Shown: positions 37,579 to 47,980, counted from the stretch's first letter. The stretch: 64,000 bases of DNA from Rhodococcus pseudokoreensis (GCF_017068395.1 NZ_CP070619.1:3596001-3660000), one strand, 5' to 3'. The notes: generated from the sequence alone by a model not told the origin. Translations and numbers: made by a program.

Positions 37579-37608
37579 AGGCCGTTCATCCTCGACTGGA
37601 CACGGCCT
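37579..37608. promoter_or_regulatory. inverted repeat in the glucokinase/MsmK divergent gap
   Basis: AGGCCGT (37579-37585) and ACGGCCT (37602-37608) form a 7-bp inverted repeat separated by 16 bases in the 229-bp divergent gap 37479-37707. It could be an operator or a transcript hairpin. No regulator can be named. The rest of the gap is AT-rich near the glucokinase start and otherwise without recognisable sites. Confidence 0.25.
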
Positions 37609-37707
37609 GTGATCTAGGCCATAGTTCTTCTCCGTCGGCGTCTGCCGACACGCCCCTGACACTCGGATCGTCCGGCACGTTCCTGCCGGTGGAGGGATTC
37701 ATTTCTC

Positions 37708-38787
<1,080 letters not shown>

Positions 38788-38789
38788 CC

Positions 38790-39806
38790 TCAGTGTTCCG
38801 CGGGACGGGCGGTCGAGCCCCTGACCACCAGGTGGGTCGGGAGCACGACCGCCCGTTCCGCCGGTTCCCGGCCGCTCAGCAGGTCCACGACCACCCGGCC
38901 CGCCTCCACTCCCTGCTCTGCCACCGGTTGCCGGACCGTGGTCAGGTCGGCCAGTTCGGCCGTCGGGTGATCGTCGATGCCGATCACCGACATCCCGGCC
39001 GGGACGGGTATCCCCGCTCGCCGCAGCGTGCGTAGCGCTCCGACGGCGACCTCGTCGGAGTGACAGAACACCGCGGTGGGCACGTCGGCGCGGCTGAGCA
39101 GCAGTTCCATGCCGCGCTCGCCGCCCTCGATGCCCCAGGGCACGGTCGCGATGCAGTCGTCGTCGAGTCCGGCGTCGGCGAGCGCACCGTGGAAACCCGC
39201 GACCCGGGCGATGTCGCCCTCCCAGGACTGCCCCTCCGGGTCGACCGTGCGGATCATGCCGATCCGCGTGTGGCCGATCCTGATCAGATGCCCGACGGCC
39301 TGGCGCGCGGCCAGTTCGTCGTCGATCCGGACGGACGGGAAGTCACCGGCGTGCGCACCGATGACCACCACGGTCACGTCCATCTCCTCGAGCCGCGCCC
39401 GCTCCGGCCCGGTCAGCGGAAACGCCACGGCGATGACCGCATCGACCTTGCGGCGCAACGGAAGCCGTTCGAAGAACGATTCGCGCTGGGACGACTCCTC
39501 GAGGCAGTACAGCATGACGTCGAGGTCGGCGGCGCGGAGTTCGTGTTCGATGCCGGCGAGAATCCGCGAGTAGAACCAGGCGTCGATCCACGGCACGACG
39601 ACGGCCACCCGGCCCGTCGCACCGCCCGACAGCTTCGACGCCTCGGGTGAGATGACGTACGCCAACTCGTCGGCGATCCGCTGTATCCGCAGCCGTGTCG
39701 CTTCGGAGACGCCCTTCTCGCCGCGCAGCGCACGGGAGACGGTGGCGATCGAGACGCCGGTGCGGCGCGCGACGTCGGCCATGTTCACGGACTGCTTAGG
39801 GATCAC
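38790..39806 (-). CDS. LacI-family repressor of the alpha-glucoside genes
   Basis: 338-residue repressor. The helix-turn-helix and hinge are clear (MADVARRTGVSIATVSRALRGEKGVSEATR), followed by a periplasmic-binding-like sugar domain (VAVVVPWIDAWFYSRILAGIE to the end). The GTG start nine residues before MADV is chosen as typical for the family. It is convergent with the MsmK-type gene (stops two bases apart) and divergent from the GH13 gene; the gap holds two LacI-type operator dyads. It probably represses itself and the GH13-ABC operon until an alpha-glucoside or its product binds. Confidence 0.92.
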   Translation of the reverse strand: MIPKQSVNMADVARRTGVSIATVSRALRGEKGVSEATRLRIQRIADELAYVISPEASKLSGGATGRVAVVVPWIDAWFYSRILAGIEHELRAADLDVMLYCLEESSQRESFFERLPLRRKVDAVIAVAFPLTGPERARLEEMDVTVVVIGAHAGDFPSVRIDDELAARQAVGHLIRIGHTRIGMIRTVDPEGQSWEGDIARVAGFHGALADAGLDDDCIATVPWGIEGGERGMELLLSRADVPTAVFCHSDEVAVGALRTLRRAGIPVPAGMSVIGIDDHPTAELADLTTVRQPVAEQGVEAGRVVVDLLSGREPAERAVVLPTHLVVRGSTARPAEH

Positions 39807-39826
39807 GTTCCCACAGTAAGCGAGCA

Positions 39827-39842
39827 ACGCAAATATTTGCGT
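39827..39842. promoter_or_regulatory. LacI-type operator, perfect 16-bp palindrome
   Basis: ACGCAAATATTTGCGT is a perfect palindrome 20 bases upstream of the lacI start, well placed for autorepression. Its half-site ACGCAAA recurs in the second operator near the GH13 start. Confidence 0.65.
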
Positions 39843-39854
39843 AAATTCCTCACG

Positions 39855-39869
39855 CAACGCAAGGCGTTG
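39855..39869. promoter_or_regulatory. inverted repeat CAACGC-AAG-GCGTTG in the lacI gap
   Basis: A perfect 6-bp inverted repeat with a 3-base centre between the two LacI-type operators. Spacing differs from theirs, so it may be a third weaker site or chance. Confidence 0.3.
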
Positions 39870-39933
39870 TAGTGCGAAAAAGAAATCACCTCGTTCGAGT
39901 TGACAGCACCCTGTGACGTGCCTCACGCTCATT

Positions 39934-39949
39934 ACGCAAACGTTTACGC
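39934..39949. promoter_or_regulatory. LacI-type operator upstream of the GH13-ABC operon
   Basis: ACGCAAACGTTTACGC is an imperfect palindrome centred on AACGTT, the usual LacI-family CG centre, about 40 bases before the GH13 ATG. TTGACA at 39900-39905 could be the -35 of the same promoter, with the operator downstream of it. Confidence 0.6.
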
Positions 39950-39989
39950 ATCACATTCGCCCATCCCATCCCCGCACCGAGGAGATTCG

Positions 39990-41675
39990 ATGACCCAGTC
40001 CGTGGAGTCGACCGCAACCACCGTCGCGAACCGGCACCCCGAAGCCTGGTGGAAGACGGCCGTCGTCTACCAGGTCTACATCCGCAGCTTCGCCGACGGG
40101 AACGGCGACGGCATCGGCGACCTCACCGGGTTGCGTTCCAAGCTGCCCTACCTCGCCGACCTCGGCGTCGACGCCGTGTGGATCAACCCCTGGTACCCGT
40201 CGCCGATGGCCGACGCCGGCTACGACGTCGCCGACTTCCGCGACATCGAGCCGTCGTACGGCACGCTCGCCGAGGGTGAGGCGTTCATCGCCGAGGCCCA
40301 CGAGCTGGGGATCCGCGTGATCCTCGACATCGTGCCCAACCACACCTCCAGCGAGCACCGCTGGTTCGAGGCGGCACTCCGCGACGAGCCCGGAGCACGC
40401 GAGCGCTACATCTTCCGGCCCGGCCGCGGCCCCGCGGGTGACGAGCCGCCCAACGACTGGCAGAGCGCATTCGGCGGTCCCGCGTGGAGCCGCCTCGACA
40501 CCGGCGAGTGGTACCTGCACCTGTTCGCCCCCGCGCAGCCCGACCTCAACTGGGAGCACCCCGAGGTCCGTGCGGAGTTCGAGGACATCCTGCGCTTCTG
40601 GTTCGACAAGGGCGTCGACGGCTTCCGCATCGACGTCGCCCACGGCCTGGCCAAGGACCCCGCACTCCCCGATGCCGGTGAGCGCCTTCCCGGTTCGCAG
40701 CACACCGACCCGCACCCCGCGTGGGACCAGGACGCCGTCCACGAGGTGTACCGGGGCTGGCGGGCCGTCGCCAACGCCTACGACGACCGCGTCTTCGTCG
40801 CCGAGGCCTGGGTTCCCGGCAACGACCGGCTGGCCCGCTACCTGCGCCCCGACGAACTCCACACCGCGTTCCAGTTCGACTTCCTGCGCGCCCCGTGGCG
40901 TTCGGACAGCATTCGCGCCGTGATCGACGACGCGCTCGAGCAGGCGGCCACCGTCGGCGCACCCGCCACCTGGGTGCTCTCCAACCACGACGTGCCCCGC
41001 ACCGTCACCCGCTACTCCCGCTCGCAGCCCGACCACCTCGTCGAAACCGATTGGGAGCGCGCCCGCTGGGCGCTCGAGGAACCCAACCACGACCTGGGCA
41101 GGCGCCGTGCCCGCGCCGCCGCGCTGCTGCAGTTGGCGTTGCCCGGCACCGCGTACATCTACCAGGGCGAGGAACTCGGACTGGAAGAGGTCGAGGACCT
41201 ACCCGACGACGTCCGCCAGGATCCGACGTGGTTCCAGACCGGCTTCACCGACTGCGGCCGCGACGGCTGCCGGGTGCCGATCCCGTGGTCGAACGACGCA
41301 GTGCCGTACGGCTTCTCCCCGTTCGACGCGGAGGAGGACACGTGGCTTCCGCAGCCCGGGCACTGGGCCCCGCACACCGCGGAAGCGCAGGCAGGCCACC
41401 CCGAGTCGGTCCTCACGCTGTACCGCCGGGCGCTGGAACTGCGACCCGACTACTTCGACACCCCGCACGGCGTCGAGTGGCTCGACACCCCGCCCGGCGT
41501 TCTCGCGTTCGCACGCGGCGGAGTGCAGTGCTGGGTGAACACCGGCACCGAACCGGCCGCCCTTCCCGGGGGCTCGACCGTGGTGCTCGGTTCGATCGCC
41601 GGCATCACCGGCGGACTGCTCCCGTCCGACGCCGCGGTGTGGCTGTCGGAACCGGGCTCGGGTGAATCACGATGA
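39990..41675 (+). CDS. GH13 alpha-glucosidase (oligo-1,6-glucosidase/maltase type)
   Basis: 561-residue cytosolic glycoside hydrolase family 13 enzyme. It begins WWKTAVVYQVYIRSFADGNGDGIGDLTG, followed by the conserved regions DIVPNHTS, GFRIDVAH (nucleophile D215), FVAEAW (acid/base E272) and LSNHDVPR (D334). It hydrolyses alpha-glucosides such as maltose, isomaltose, trehalose analogues or sucrose; linkage specificity is not decidable by eye. ATG with GAGGAG five bases upstream. The last four bases overlap the binding-protein ATG, so hydrolysis and uptake are made together under the LacI operator. Confidence 0.92.
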   Translation: MTQSVESTATTVANRHPEAWWKTAVVYQVYIRSFADGNGDGIGDLTGLRSKLPYLADLGVDAVWINPWYPSPMADAGYDVADFRDIEPSYGTLAEGEAFIAEAHELGIRVILDIVPNHTSSEHRWFEAALRDEPGARERYIFRPGRGPAGDEPPNDWQSAFGGPAWSRLDTGEWYLHLFAPAQPDLNWEHPEVRAEFEDILRFWFDKGVDGFRIDVAHGLAKDPALPDAGERLPGSQHTDPHPAWDQDAVHEVYRGWRAVANAYDDRVFVAEAWVPGNDRLARYLRPDELHTAFQFDFLRAPWRSDSIRAVIDDALEQAATVGAPATWVLSNHDVPRTVTRYSRSQPDHLVETDWERARWALEEPNHDLGRRRARAAALLQLALPGTAYIYQGEELGLEEVEDLPDDVRQDPTWFQTGFTDCGRDGCRVPIPWSNDAVPYGFSPFDAEEDTWLPQPGHWAPHTAEAQAGHPESVLTLYRRALELRPDYFDTPHGVEWLDTPPGVLAFARGGVQCWVNTGTEPAALPGGSTVVLGSIAGITGGLLPSDAAVWLSEPGSGESR

Positions 41676-42937
41676 AGCGCGTCGCCGCCGCCGCGGTGGC
41701 CGTCGGGGTCCTGTTCGCGGCGACGTCGTGCGCCGATCAGGGCATCGACGCCGCCGCGCAGGCGGAGAAGCTGAACCTCGACGGCCGCGGGCCCATCACC
41801 TACGTGCAGGGCAAGGACAACTCCAACGTCGTCCGGCCGCTGATCGACGAGTGGAACGCCGCCCACCCCGGTGAGGAGGTGACGTTCAAGGAGCAGTCCG
41901 ACCAGGCCGACCAGCAGCACGAGGACCTGGTGCAGCATTTCCAGTCCCGTGACCCCGGCTACGACGTTGCCGTCGTCGACGTCGTGTGGACCGCCGAATT
42001 CGCGGCCCGCGGATGGCTGCAACCGCTCGAGGGCCCGATGGCGATCGACACGTCCGGCCTGCTCCCCGCCACCGTCGCGGGGGCCACGTACGGGGGTGTC
42101 CTGTACGCGGCACCGCAGACCAGTGACGGCGCCCTGCTCTACTACCGCACCGACCTGCTGGATCACCCGCCCGCCACGTGGGATGAACTGGTCGGCGCGT
42201 GCGGGACGGCGCAGCAGACCGGAATCGGATGCTACGCAGGCCAGTACGCCAAGTACGAGGGCCTGACCGTCAACGCGTCCGAGGCCATCAACACGGCAGG
42301 AGGGTCGATCCTCGCACCGGACGGCGTGACCCCGACGATGACCACCCCGGAAGCCAAGGCGGGGCTGCAGTCGCTCGTCGACGCGTACCGTTCGGGTGCG
42401 ATCCCCCGCGAGTCCGTCACGTTCCAGGAAGAGCAGGCCCGGCAGGCGTTCCAGAGCGGCGACCTGCTGTTCATGCGCAACTGGCCGTACGCGTACAGCC
42501 TGATGAACGGGCAGGGCAGTTCCGCGGTGTCCGGCAAGTTCGCGGTGGCGCCGCTGCCCGGGAAGAACGGGCCCGGTCACTCCACACTCGGCGGGCACAG
42601 CGCCGCGATCAACGTGTACTCGGAGCACAAGGCCACCGCGTCCGACTTCCTGAAGTTCTTCCTGGAGAAGAAGTCGCAGGCGTTCTTCCTGTCGCAGGGA
42701 TCGCTCGCCCCCGTCCGCGCCGACGTCTACGACGACCCGGAACTGATCGAGCAGTACCCGTACATCCCCACGCTGAAGACGTCGATCGAGAACGCCGTGA
42801 CCCGGCCGGTCACCCCGTTCTATCCCGCGGTCACCCGGGCCGTGCAGAACAACGCGTACGCCGCGATCAAGGGCGAGAAGACGGTGGACCAGGCCGCCGC
42901 CGACATCCAGTCCGCGATCGCCGCGGCCGGGTCCTAG
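41672..42937 (+). CDS. carbohydrate ABC transporter substrate-binding lipoprotein
   Basis: 421-residue lipoprotein with lipobox ATSC (C20) and an extracellular-solute-binding family 1 fold (PLIDEWNAAHPGEEVTFKEQ near 50, then DVAVVDVVWTAEFAARGWL). It delivers a sugar, probably an alpha-glucoside, to the two permeases encoded next. Its general form is like LpqY/ThuE-type binders, but ligand residues cannot be assigned by eye. The ATG overlaps the GH13 stop. A 13-base gap precedes the first permease. Confidence 0.92.
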   Translation: MKRVAAAAVAVGVLFAATSCADQGIDAAAQAEKLNLDGRGPITYVQGKDNSNVVRPLIDEWNAAHPGEEVTFKEQSDQADQQHEDLVQHFQSRDPGYDVAVVDVVWTAEFAARGWLQPLEGPMAIDTSGLLPATVAGATYGGVLYAAPQTSDGALLYYRTDLLDHPPATWDELVGACGTAQQTGIGCYAGQYAKYEGLTVNASEAINTAGGSILAPDGVTPTMTTPEAKAGLQSLVDAYRSGAIPRESVTFQEEQARQAFQSGDLLFMRNWPYAYSLMNGQGSSAVSGKFAVAPLPGKNGPGHSTLGGHSAAINVYSEHKATASDFLKFFLEKKSQAFFLSQGSLAPVRADVYDDPELIEQYPYIPTLKTSIENAVTRPVTPFYPAVTRAVQNNAYAAIKGEKTVDQAAADIQSAIAAAGS

Positions 42938-42950
42938 AGGAGACAAGCCG

Positions 42951-43976
42951 ATGACCGTTCACGAACTCTCGGAACCGACGACCGAGGTCGTCCCGCAACC
43001 GGATTCGTCCGAAGCGCCGCCGCGGCCCCGGAAGGGACGCAGCAAGGCAGCGATGCTCCTCGTTCTGCCGACCATGATCCTGCTGGGCATCGTCGTCCTG
43101 TACCCGGTGGTCAGTGCGATGGTGATGTCGCTGTTCAAGGATCCGACCATCGACCCCGCCACCGGCAAATTCGTCGACCAGGGCTTCGCGGGACTGTCGA
43201 ACTACACGCACTGGCTGTTCCAGCGGTGCACCGACACGACCGGGGCCTCCGTGTCCTGCCCCGGCGGCACACTGGGCTCGCTGTTCTGGCAGTCGATGTG
43301 GGTCACCGTGTTCTTCACCGTCGTCACCGTCACCATCGAGGTCGCGCTGGGACTCTGGTTCGCCACCATCATGAACCGGGCGTTCCGCGGCCGGGCACTG
43401 CTGCGCACCAGCATTCTCGTCGCGTGGGCCATCCCCACCGCCGTCACCGCGAAACTGTGGTACTTCGTCTTCGCCTACGACGGCATCGCTAACAAACTGC
43501 TCGGCACGGACATCCTGTGGACAGGTGACACGTGGCCGGCCCGGTTCGCCGTCGTGATCGCCGACGCCTGGAAGACCACCCCGTTCGTGGCGCTGCTGAT
43601 CCTCGCCGGACTGCAGATGGTGCCCGCCGAGGTATACGAGGCGGCACGGATGGACGGCGCCGGCGCGTGGCAGCGGTTCCGTTCGATCACATTGCCCCTC
43701 ATCAAGCCGGCCATCCTGGTGGCGGTCCTCTTCCGCGTCCTCGACGTCCTGCGGATCTACGACCTCCCGGCGATCCTCACCGGCGGCGGTGGCGGCGACG
43801 GCACCGCCACCACCACACTGTCGATCCTCGTGATCGACCAGATGCGCCAGGGATTCAACAGCGCGTCCGCCCTCTCCACGATCACGTTCCTGTTCATCTT
43901 CGCCGTCGCCTACGTGCTCGTGAAGGTGATGGGCGTCAACGTGATCGACACCCAAGAGCAGCAGCGAAAGGCCTGA
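42951..43976 (+). CDS. carbohydrate ABC transporter permease, MalF/UgpA type
   Basis: 341-residue inner-membrane permease with six to seven helices, starting MLLVLPTMILLGIVVLYPVVSAMVMSLF. The cytoplasmic EAA loop reads EVYEAARMDGAGAWQRFRSITLPLIKP near residue 225. A long periplasmic loop contains a Cys pair (RCTDTTGASVSC). ATG with AGGAGA upstream. It pairs with the MalG-type permease downstream, which starts three bases after its stop. Confidence 0.93.
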   Translation: MTVHELSEPTTEVVPQPDSSEAPPRPRKGRSKAAMLLVLPTMILLGIVVLYPVVSAMVMSLFKDPTIDPATGKFVDQGFAGLSNYTHWLFQRCTDTTGASVSCPGGTLGSLFWQSMWVTVFFTVVTVTIEVALGLWFATIMNRAFRGRALLRTSILVAWAIPTAVTAKLWYFVFAYDGIANKLLGTDILWTGDTWPARFAVVIADAWKTTPFVALLILAGLQMVPAEVYEAARMDGAGAWQRFRSITLPLIKPAILVAVLFRVLDVLRIYDLPAILTGGGGGDGTATTTLSILVIDQMRQGFNSASALSTITFLFIFAVAYVLVKVMGVNVIDTQEQQRKA

Positions 43977-43979
43977 CCC

Positions 43980-44867
43980 ATGTCCACAGCACTCGTCACA
44001 CCGGGAACATCCCGGCCCACGGTGGCACGCAGGCGCCGGGGACCGTCGCTCGCATCGATCCGCACGTACGCGGGCCTCGCGGTGATCGTCGTCTGGGGTC
44101 TGGCCCCCGTCTACTGGATGGTGGTCACCGCCTTCCGGGACTCCGACTACACGTTCGACACCACCCCGTGGCCCACCCACGTCACGCTGGACAACTTCGC
44201 GAACGTGTTCTCCACGGACGCGGGCAACCACTTCGCCCGGGCACTCGTCAACAGCACGATCATCGGCGCCGTCACCACCGCGATCGGCCTGATCGTCGGG
44301 GTGGGCACCGCGTACGCGCTGGCGCGGTTGCAGTTCCGGGGCAAACACGCGGTCCTCGGGATCATCCTGGCCGCGTCGATGTTCCCGGGGGTCGCCGTCC
44401 TGACACCGCTGTTCCAGCTGTTCACGTCGATGGGCTGGTTCGGCACGTATCAGGCGCTGATCATCCCGAACATCTCGTTCGTGCTGCCCCTCACCATCTA
44501 CACCCTCACCGCGTTCTTCAAGGAACTGCCGTGGGAACTCGAGGAGGCCGCCCGGATCGACGGGGCCAGCAGGCGGCAGGCGTTCCGAATGGTGCTGCTG
44601 CCCTTGGCCGCACCGGGACTGTTCACCACCGCGATCCTCGCCTTCATCGCGTCGTGGAACGAATACCTGATCTCGAGTCAGCTGTCCAACGACATCACCC
44701 AGCCGGCCACCGTCGCCATCGCACAATTCGCGGGAAGCAAACCGCACGAGGAGCCGTTCACGTCCGTGATGGCCGCGGGAACGGTCGTGACCATCCCGCT
44801 CGTCATCATCGTGCTGCTCCTGCAGCGCCGAATCGTGTCGGGCCTGACCGCGGGTGGCGTCAAGTAG
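43980..44867 (+). CDS. carbohydrate ABC transporter permease, MalG/UgpE type
   Basis: 295-residue second permease, six helices (first GLAVIVVWGLAPVYWMVVTAF), with the EAA loop ELEEAARIDGASRRQAFRMVLLPLAAPG near residue 185. Together with the preceding permease it forms the import channel; the ATPase is expected to be the MsmK-type protein encoded at 37708. It is the last gene of the operon, followed six bases later by a type A palindrome, which may act as the operon terminator. Confidence 0.93.
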   Translation: MSTALVTPGTSRPTVARRRRGPSLASIRTYAGLAVIVVWGLAPVYWMVVTAFRDSDYTFDTTPWPTHVTLDNFANVFSTDAGNHFARALVNSTIIGAVTTAIGLIVGVGTAYALARLQFRGKHAVLGIILAASMFPGVAVLTPLFQLFTSMGWFGTYQALIIPNISFVLPLTIYTLTAFFKELPWELEEAARIDGASRRQAFRMVLLPLAAPGLFTTAILAFIASWNEYLISSQLSNDITQPATVAIAQFAGSKPHEEPFTSVMAAGTVVTIPLVIIVLLLQRRIVSGLTAGGVK

Positions 44868-44872
44868 CACCC

Positions 44873-44912
44873 GTGAGTACTTATTAACCGCCCGTGGTTA
44901 ATAAGTACTCAC
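44873..44912. repeat. 40-nt palindromic element, type A (copy 3), with compensatory change
   Basis: Arms GTGAGTACTTATTAAC and GTTAATAAGTACTCAC. Relative to other copies TTGTT/AACAA has become TTATT/AATAA, a paired G-C to A-T change that keeps the stem. It lies between the sugar permease stop and the MFS exporter start (tandem genes). Confidence 0.92.
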
Positions 44913-44955
44913 AGGTTCACCGTTCGGGGGACGCGCGCGCCGTTGCCCGGCGAGA

Positions 44956-46611
44956 ATGGCCGTCATGGAAACTGGCAACAGATCGTCGACGGTCGCGGGA
45001 TCCGGTCTCGTCCTGACCGTGCTGGCGTCCGGCCAGTTCCTGATGACATTGGACAGTTCCGTGATGAACGTGTCCATGGCCACGGTGGCCTCGGACCTGG
45101 GCACCACGATCACCGGCATCCAGACGGCCATTACGCTGTACACGCTCGTGATGGCGACGCTCATGATCACCGGCGGCAAGGTCGGCACGATCATCGGTCG
45201 CCGGCGAGCGTTCGGCCTCGGCCTCGTCATCTACGGCGCCGGCTCGCTGACCACGTCGCTGGCACCCAACCTTCCGGTGCTGCTGATCGGCTGGTCGCTG
45301 CTCGAGGGCATCGGCGCCGCGCTGATCATGCCCGCGATCGTCGCCCTCGTCGCGTCGAACTTCGCCGCCGAGCGGCGTCCCGCAGCGTACGGACTGGTGG
45401 CCGCGGCCGGGGCGATGGCGGTCGCGGCCGGCCCCCTCATCGGCGGTGCGGTCACGACGTTCGCGTCGTGGCGGTACGTGTTCGCCGGCGAGGTGGTGAT
45501 CGTCATCGGCATCCTGCTGGTGCTGCGCCGCATCAGCGACGTTCCGCCGGCGAAGGTGCACCTGGACCTGGTCGGATCGGCGCTGTCGGTGGTGAGCCTC
45601 GGCATGGTGGTGTTCGGTGTCCTGCGGTCGAGCGAATGGGGCTGGCTGCAGCCCAAGCCCGGCGGACCCGACGTCCTCGGGTTGTCGCCCGTCGTGTGGC
45701 TGGTCCTGATCGGCCTGCTCGTGCTCTACGGGTTCCTGCGGTGGGAATCCCATCTCGCCGCCACCGGCGGCGAGCCACTGATCGACCCCGGGCTGTTGCG
45801 CAACCGGCAACTGTCCGGCGGGCTCACCATGTTCTTCGCCCAGTTCACCATTCAGGCCGGCGTCTTCTTCACCGTCCCCCTGTTCCTGTCCGTCGTGCTC
45901 GAACTCAACGCACTCCAGACGGGGCTCCGGCTCATCCCGCTGTCCGTCGCCCTGCTGCTGGCCGCCGCCGGAATCCCCAAACTGTGGCCCGCGGCCAGCC
46001 CACGAACGGTGGTCCGGTTCGGTCTGACCTCGATGATCGTCGGCATCCTCATCCTCGTGGCCGGCATGGATCCCGGGGCCAACGCCGGTGTCGTGGCCGT
46101 GCCGATGCTGCTGATGGGACTCGGGCTGGGCGCGCTGGCCTCCCAGCTCGGCGCCGTCACGGTCTCGGCCGTCCCCGACTCGCAGAGCGCGGAGGTCGGC
46201 GGCCTGCAGAACACGGCCACGAACCTCGGTGCGTCGCTGGGCACGGCGCTGATCGGATCGGTGCTCATCGCGACCCTCAGCACCTCGATCGTCGCGGGAA
46301 TCCAGGCCGACCCCGACGTTCCGCCGTCGGTGCAGGAGCAGGCCACCACCGAACTGGCGAGCGGTGTCCCGTTCCTCTCCGACACCCAACTGGACGCGGC
46401 CATGAAGGAGGCGTCCGTTCCGGACTCCACCGCCCAGGAGATTCTCGCGATCAATTCCGACGCCCGACTCGAAGCACTTCAGGTCGCGTACGCCGTCACC
46501 GCGCTCCTCGCCATCGCCGCGCTGTTCTTCACCGGGCGGATTCCCCGCACCCCGGTGGGAACCCCCGACCGGACGAGCACACCCGACCCCGAGGATCGCC
46601 GCAGTTCGTAG
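44956..46611 (+). CDS. MFS drug exporter, DHA2 (14-helix, EmrB/QacA) family
   Basis: 551-residue transporter. It starts FLMTLDSSVMNVSMATVASDLG (motif D1 of DHA2), has GGKVGTIIGRRRAFGLG (motif A) and the antiporter motif C region LIMPAIVALVASNFAAERRPAAYG. A Pro/Thr/Asp tail ends the protein. Such proteins extrude drugs or lipophilic compounds by proton antiport. Two in-frame ATGs three codons apart (44956, 44965) are possible starts; neither has a strong ribosome site. No regulator is adjacent. The substrate cannot be inferred. Confidence 0.9.
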   Translation: MAVMETGNRSSTVAGSGLVLTVLASGQFLMTLDSSVMNVSMATVASDLGTTITGIQTAITLYTLVMATLMITGGKVGTIIGRRRAFGLGLVIYGAGSLTTSLAPNLPVLLIGWSLLEGIGAALIMPAIVALVASNFAAERRPAAYGLVAAAGAMAVAAGPLIGGAVTTFASWRYVFAGEVVIVIGILLVLRRISDVPPAKVHLDLVGSALSVVSLGMVVFGVLRSSEWGWLQPKPGGPDVLGLSPVVWLVLIGLLVLYGFLRWESHLAATGGEPLIDPGLLRNRQLSGGLTMFFAQFTIQAGVFFTVPLFLSVVLELNALQTGLRLIPLSVALLLAAAGIPKLWPAASPRTVVRFGLTSMIVGILILVAGMDPGANAGVVAVPMLLMGLGLGALASQLGAVTVSAVPDSQSAEVGGLQNTATNLGASLGTALIGSVLIATLSTSIVAGIQADPDVPPSVQEQATTELASGVPFLSDTQLDAAMKEASVPDSTAQEILAINSDARLEALQVAYAVTALLAIAALFFTGRIPRTPVGTPDRTSTPDPEDRRSS

Positions 46612-46650
46612 GACTTTGCCGGGCCGCGTTCCGGTGGCAGCATTCTTCCC

Positions 46651-47856
46651 GTGACCTTCGCCCATCGTTTGCGTCCCCGCCTCGTCGAAGAGCGAGCGTC
46701 GGTGTCGCCGCTCGAGCTGTTCTTCGACCTCGTCTTCGTCTTCGCGCTCACCCGTGTCACCGACCTGATGGCCGACGATCCCACCAGCGTCAATCTGCTG
46801 CGCGGCGCCCTGGTGATGGCCGTGCTGTGGTGGAGCTGGGTGGGGTACGCGTGGCTCTGCAACCTCGTGCGCGCCGACGAGGGCATCGTGCGGGTCGTGA
46901 TGTTCGGGGCGATGGGCGCCATGTTCGTCACCGCGTTGACCATCCCCGAGGCCTTCGACGACCTCTCCGGCGGTCTCGACGGTCCCGTCATCTTCGCCCT
47001 CGGTTACTTCGTCGTCCGGCTCCTGCACCTGGTGATGTTCTGGGTGGTCAGCCGCGAGGACCCGCAACTGCGCGGCCAGGTGCTCCGGTTCGCACCGAGC
47101 ATGGTGACCGGTACCGTGTTCCTGCTCGTCGCGTCGCAGCTCACCGGCACCGCGCAGACCGTCATGTGGATCCTGGCGCTCGCCGGGGACTACCTCGGGA
47201 CGCTGGTCGGCGGAACCGACTGGCGGTTGCGATCGGTCAGCCACTTCGCGGAGCGGCACGGGCTGATCATCATCGTCGCGCTGGGCGAGTCGATCGTGTC
47301 GATCGGCATCGGCGTCGCGAGCCTGCCGATCTCGTGGCCGATCATCGTCGCGTCCCTGCTGGGGCTCGCGGTGTCGGGACTGCTGTGGTGGTCGTACTTC
47401 GACGTCACATCCCTGGCCGTGGAGCACGCGTTCGAGGAGGCAACCGGTGCGCGTCAGATCAAGATCGCCCGCAACTGCTACAGCTTCATCCACCTGCCGA
47501 TGGTGATCGGGATCGTGATGCTGTCGCTGGGTCTGAAGAAGATCCTGTCGTACGTCGGCGACGGCAACCATCACCGGCTGGTGGATCCGCTGTACGGCTG
47601 GCCGCTAATCGCACTGTTCGGTGGCGCGGCGCTGTACCTCCTCGCGCTGGTCGCCTTCAAGGCGTACGCGACGAGGTCGGTGACCGTGCCGCGCGTCGTG
47701 ACGGCGGTCGTGCTGATCGCACTGCTCCCCGTCGTCTGGCACATCCCCGCGCTCGCCACGCTCGGCGTGCTGACCGCGGTCCTGCTCGCGATGATCGGAT
47801 ACGAGATGGTTCGCTACGACCGGCCGCGGGACGAGATCCGGCACGGCCACCCGTGA
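46651..47856 (+). CDS. low temperature requirement A (LtrA) family membrane protein
   Basis: 401-residue polytopic protein of the LtrA family. It starts RPRLVEERASVSPLELFFDLVFVFALTRVTDLM, the family signature, and has about ten helices with HGLIIIVALGESIVSIGIG near residue 205. LtrA is named after a Listeria cold-growth gene; biochemical function is unknown. GTG start. The final codons are CAC-CCG-TGA, and the TGA lies inside the outer arm (CCGTGAG) of a type A palindrome, so the element supplies this gene's stop. Confidence 0.88.
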   Translation: MTFAHRLRPRLVEERASVSPLELFFDLVFVFALTRVTDLMADDPTSVNLLRGALVMAVLWWSWVGYAWLCNLVRADEGIVRVVMFGAMGAMFVTALTIPEAFDDLSGGLDGPVIFALGYFVVRLLHLVMFWVVSREDPQLRGQVLRFAPSMVTGTVFLLVASQLTGTAQTVMWILALAGDYLGTLVGGTDWRLRSVSHFAERHGLIIIVALGESIVSIGIGVASLPISWPIIVASLLGLAVSGLLWWSYFDVTSLAVEHAFEEATGARQIKIARNCYSFIHLPMVIGIVMLSLGLKKILSYVGDGNHHRLVDPLYGWPLIALFGGAALYLLALVAFKAYATRSVTVPRVVTAVVLIALLPVVWHIPALATLGVLTAVLLAMIGYEMVRYDRPRDEIRHGHP

Positions 47857-47895
47857 GTACTTGTTAACGTCCGGCGGTTAACAAGTACTCACGGG
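47850..47895. repeat. 40-nt palindromic element, type A (copy 4), overlapping the LtrA stop
   Basis: Core 47853-47892 with arms GTGAGTACTTGTTAAC/GTTAACAAGTACTCAC, centre GTCCGGCG, and CCC/GGG outside. The first TGA is the stop codon of the LtrA gene. The core is identical to the copy at 55794. Confidence 0.95.
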
Positions 47896-47980
47896 CCCGA
47901 AGGGCATACCCGTCCTGCACGGCGGCGGTACCGAATCACCTCTGAGGCTCGAGACGATCGAGCCGGAGGGATTGATCACG

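Noticed and set aside
42867..44870. A 667-codon minus-strand open frame opposite the two sugar permease genes
   Set aside because: Low-complexity Asp/Arg/His/Gly translation with no motif, fully covered by well-supported permease genes.
44917..47574. An 885-codon open frame on the minus strand across the MFS and LtrA genes, and a 974-codon plus-strand frame over the same stretch
   Set aside because: Both are shadows of the real genes caused by G/C-rich third positions; the translations are Arg/Asp/Gly/His-rich with no domain, while the two real genes show clear family motifs and membrane helices.
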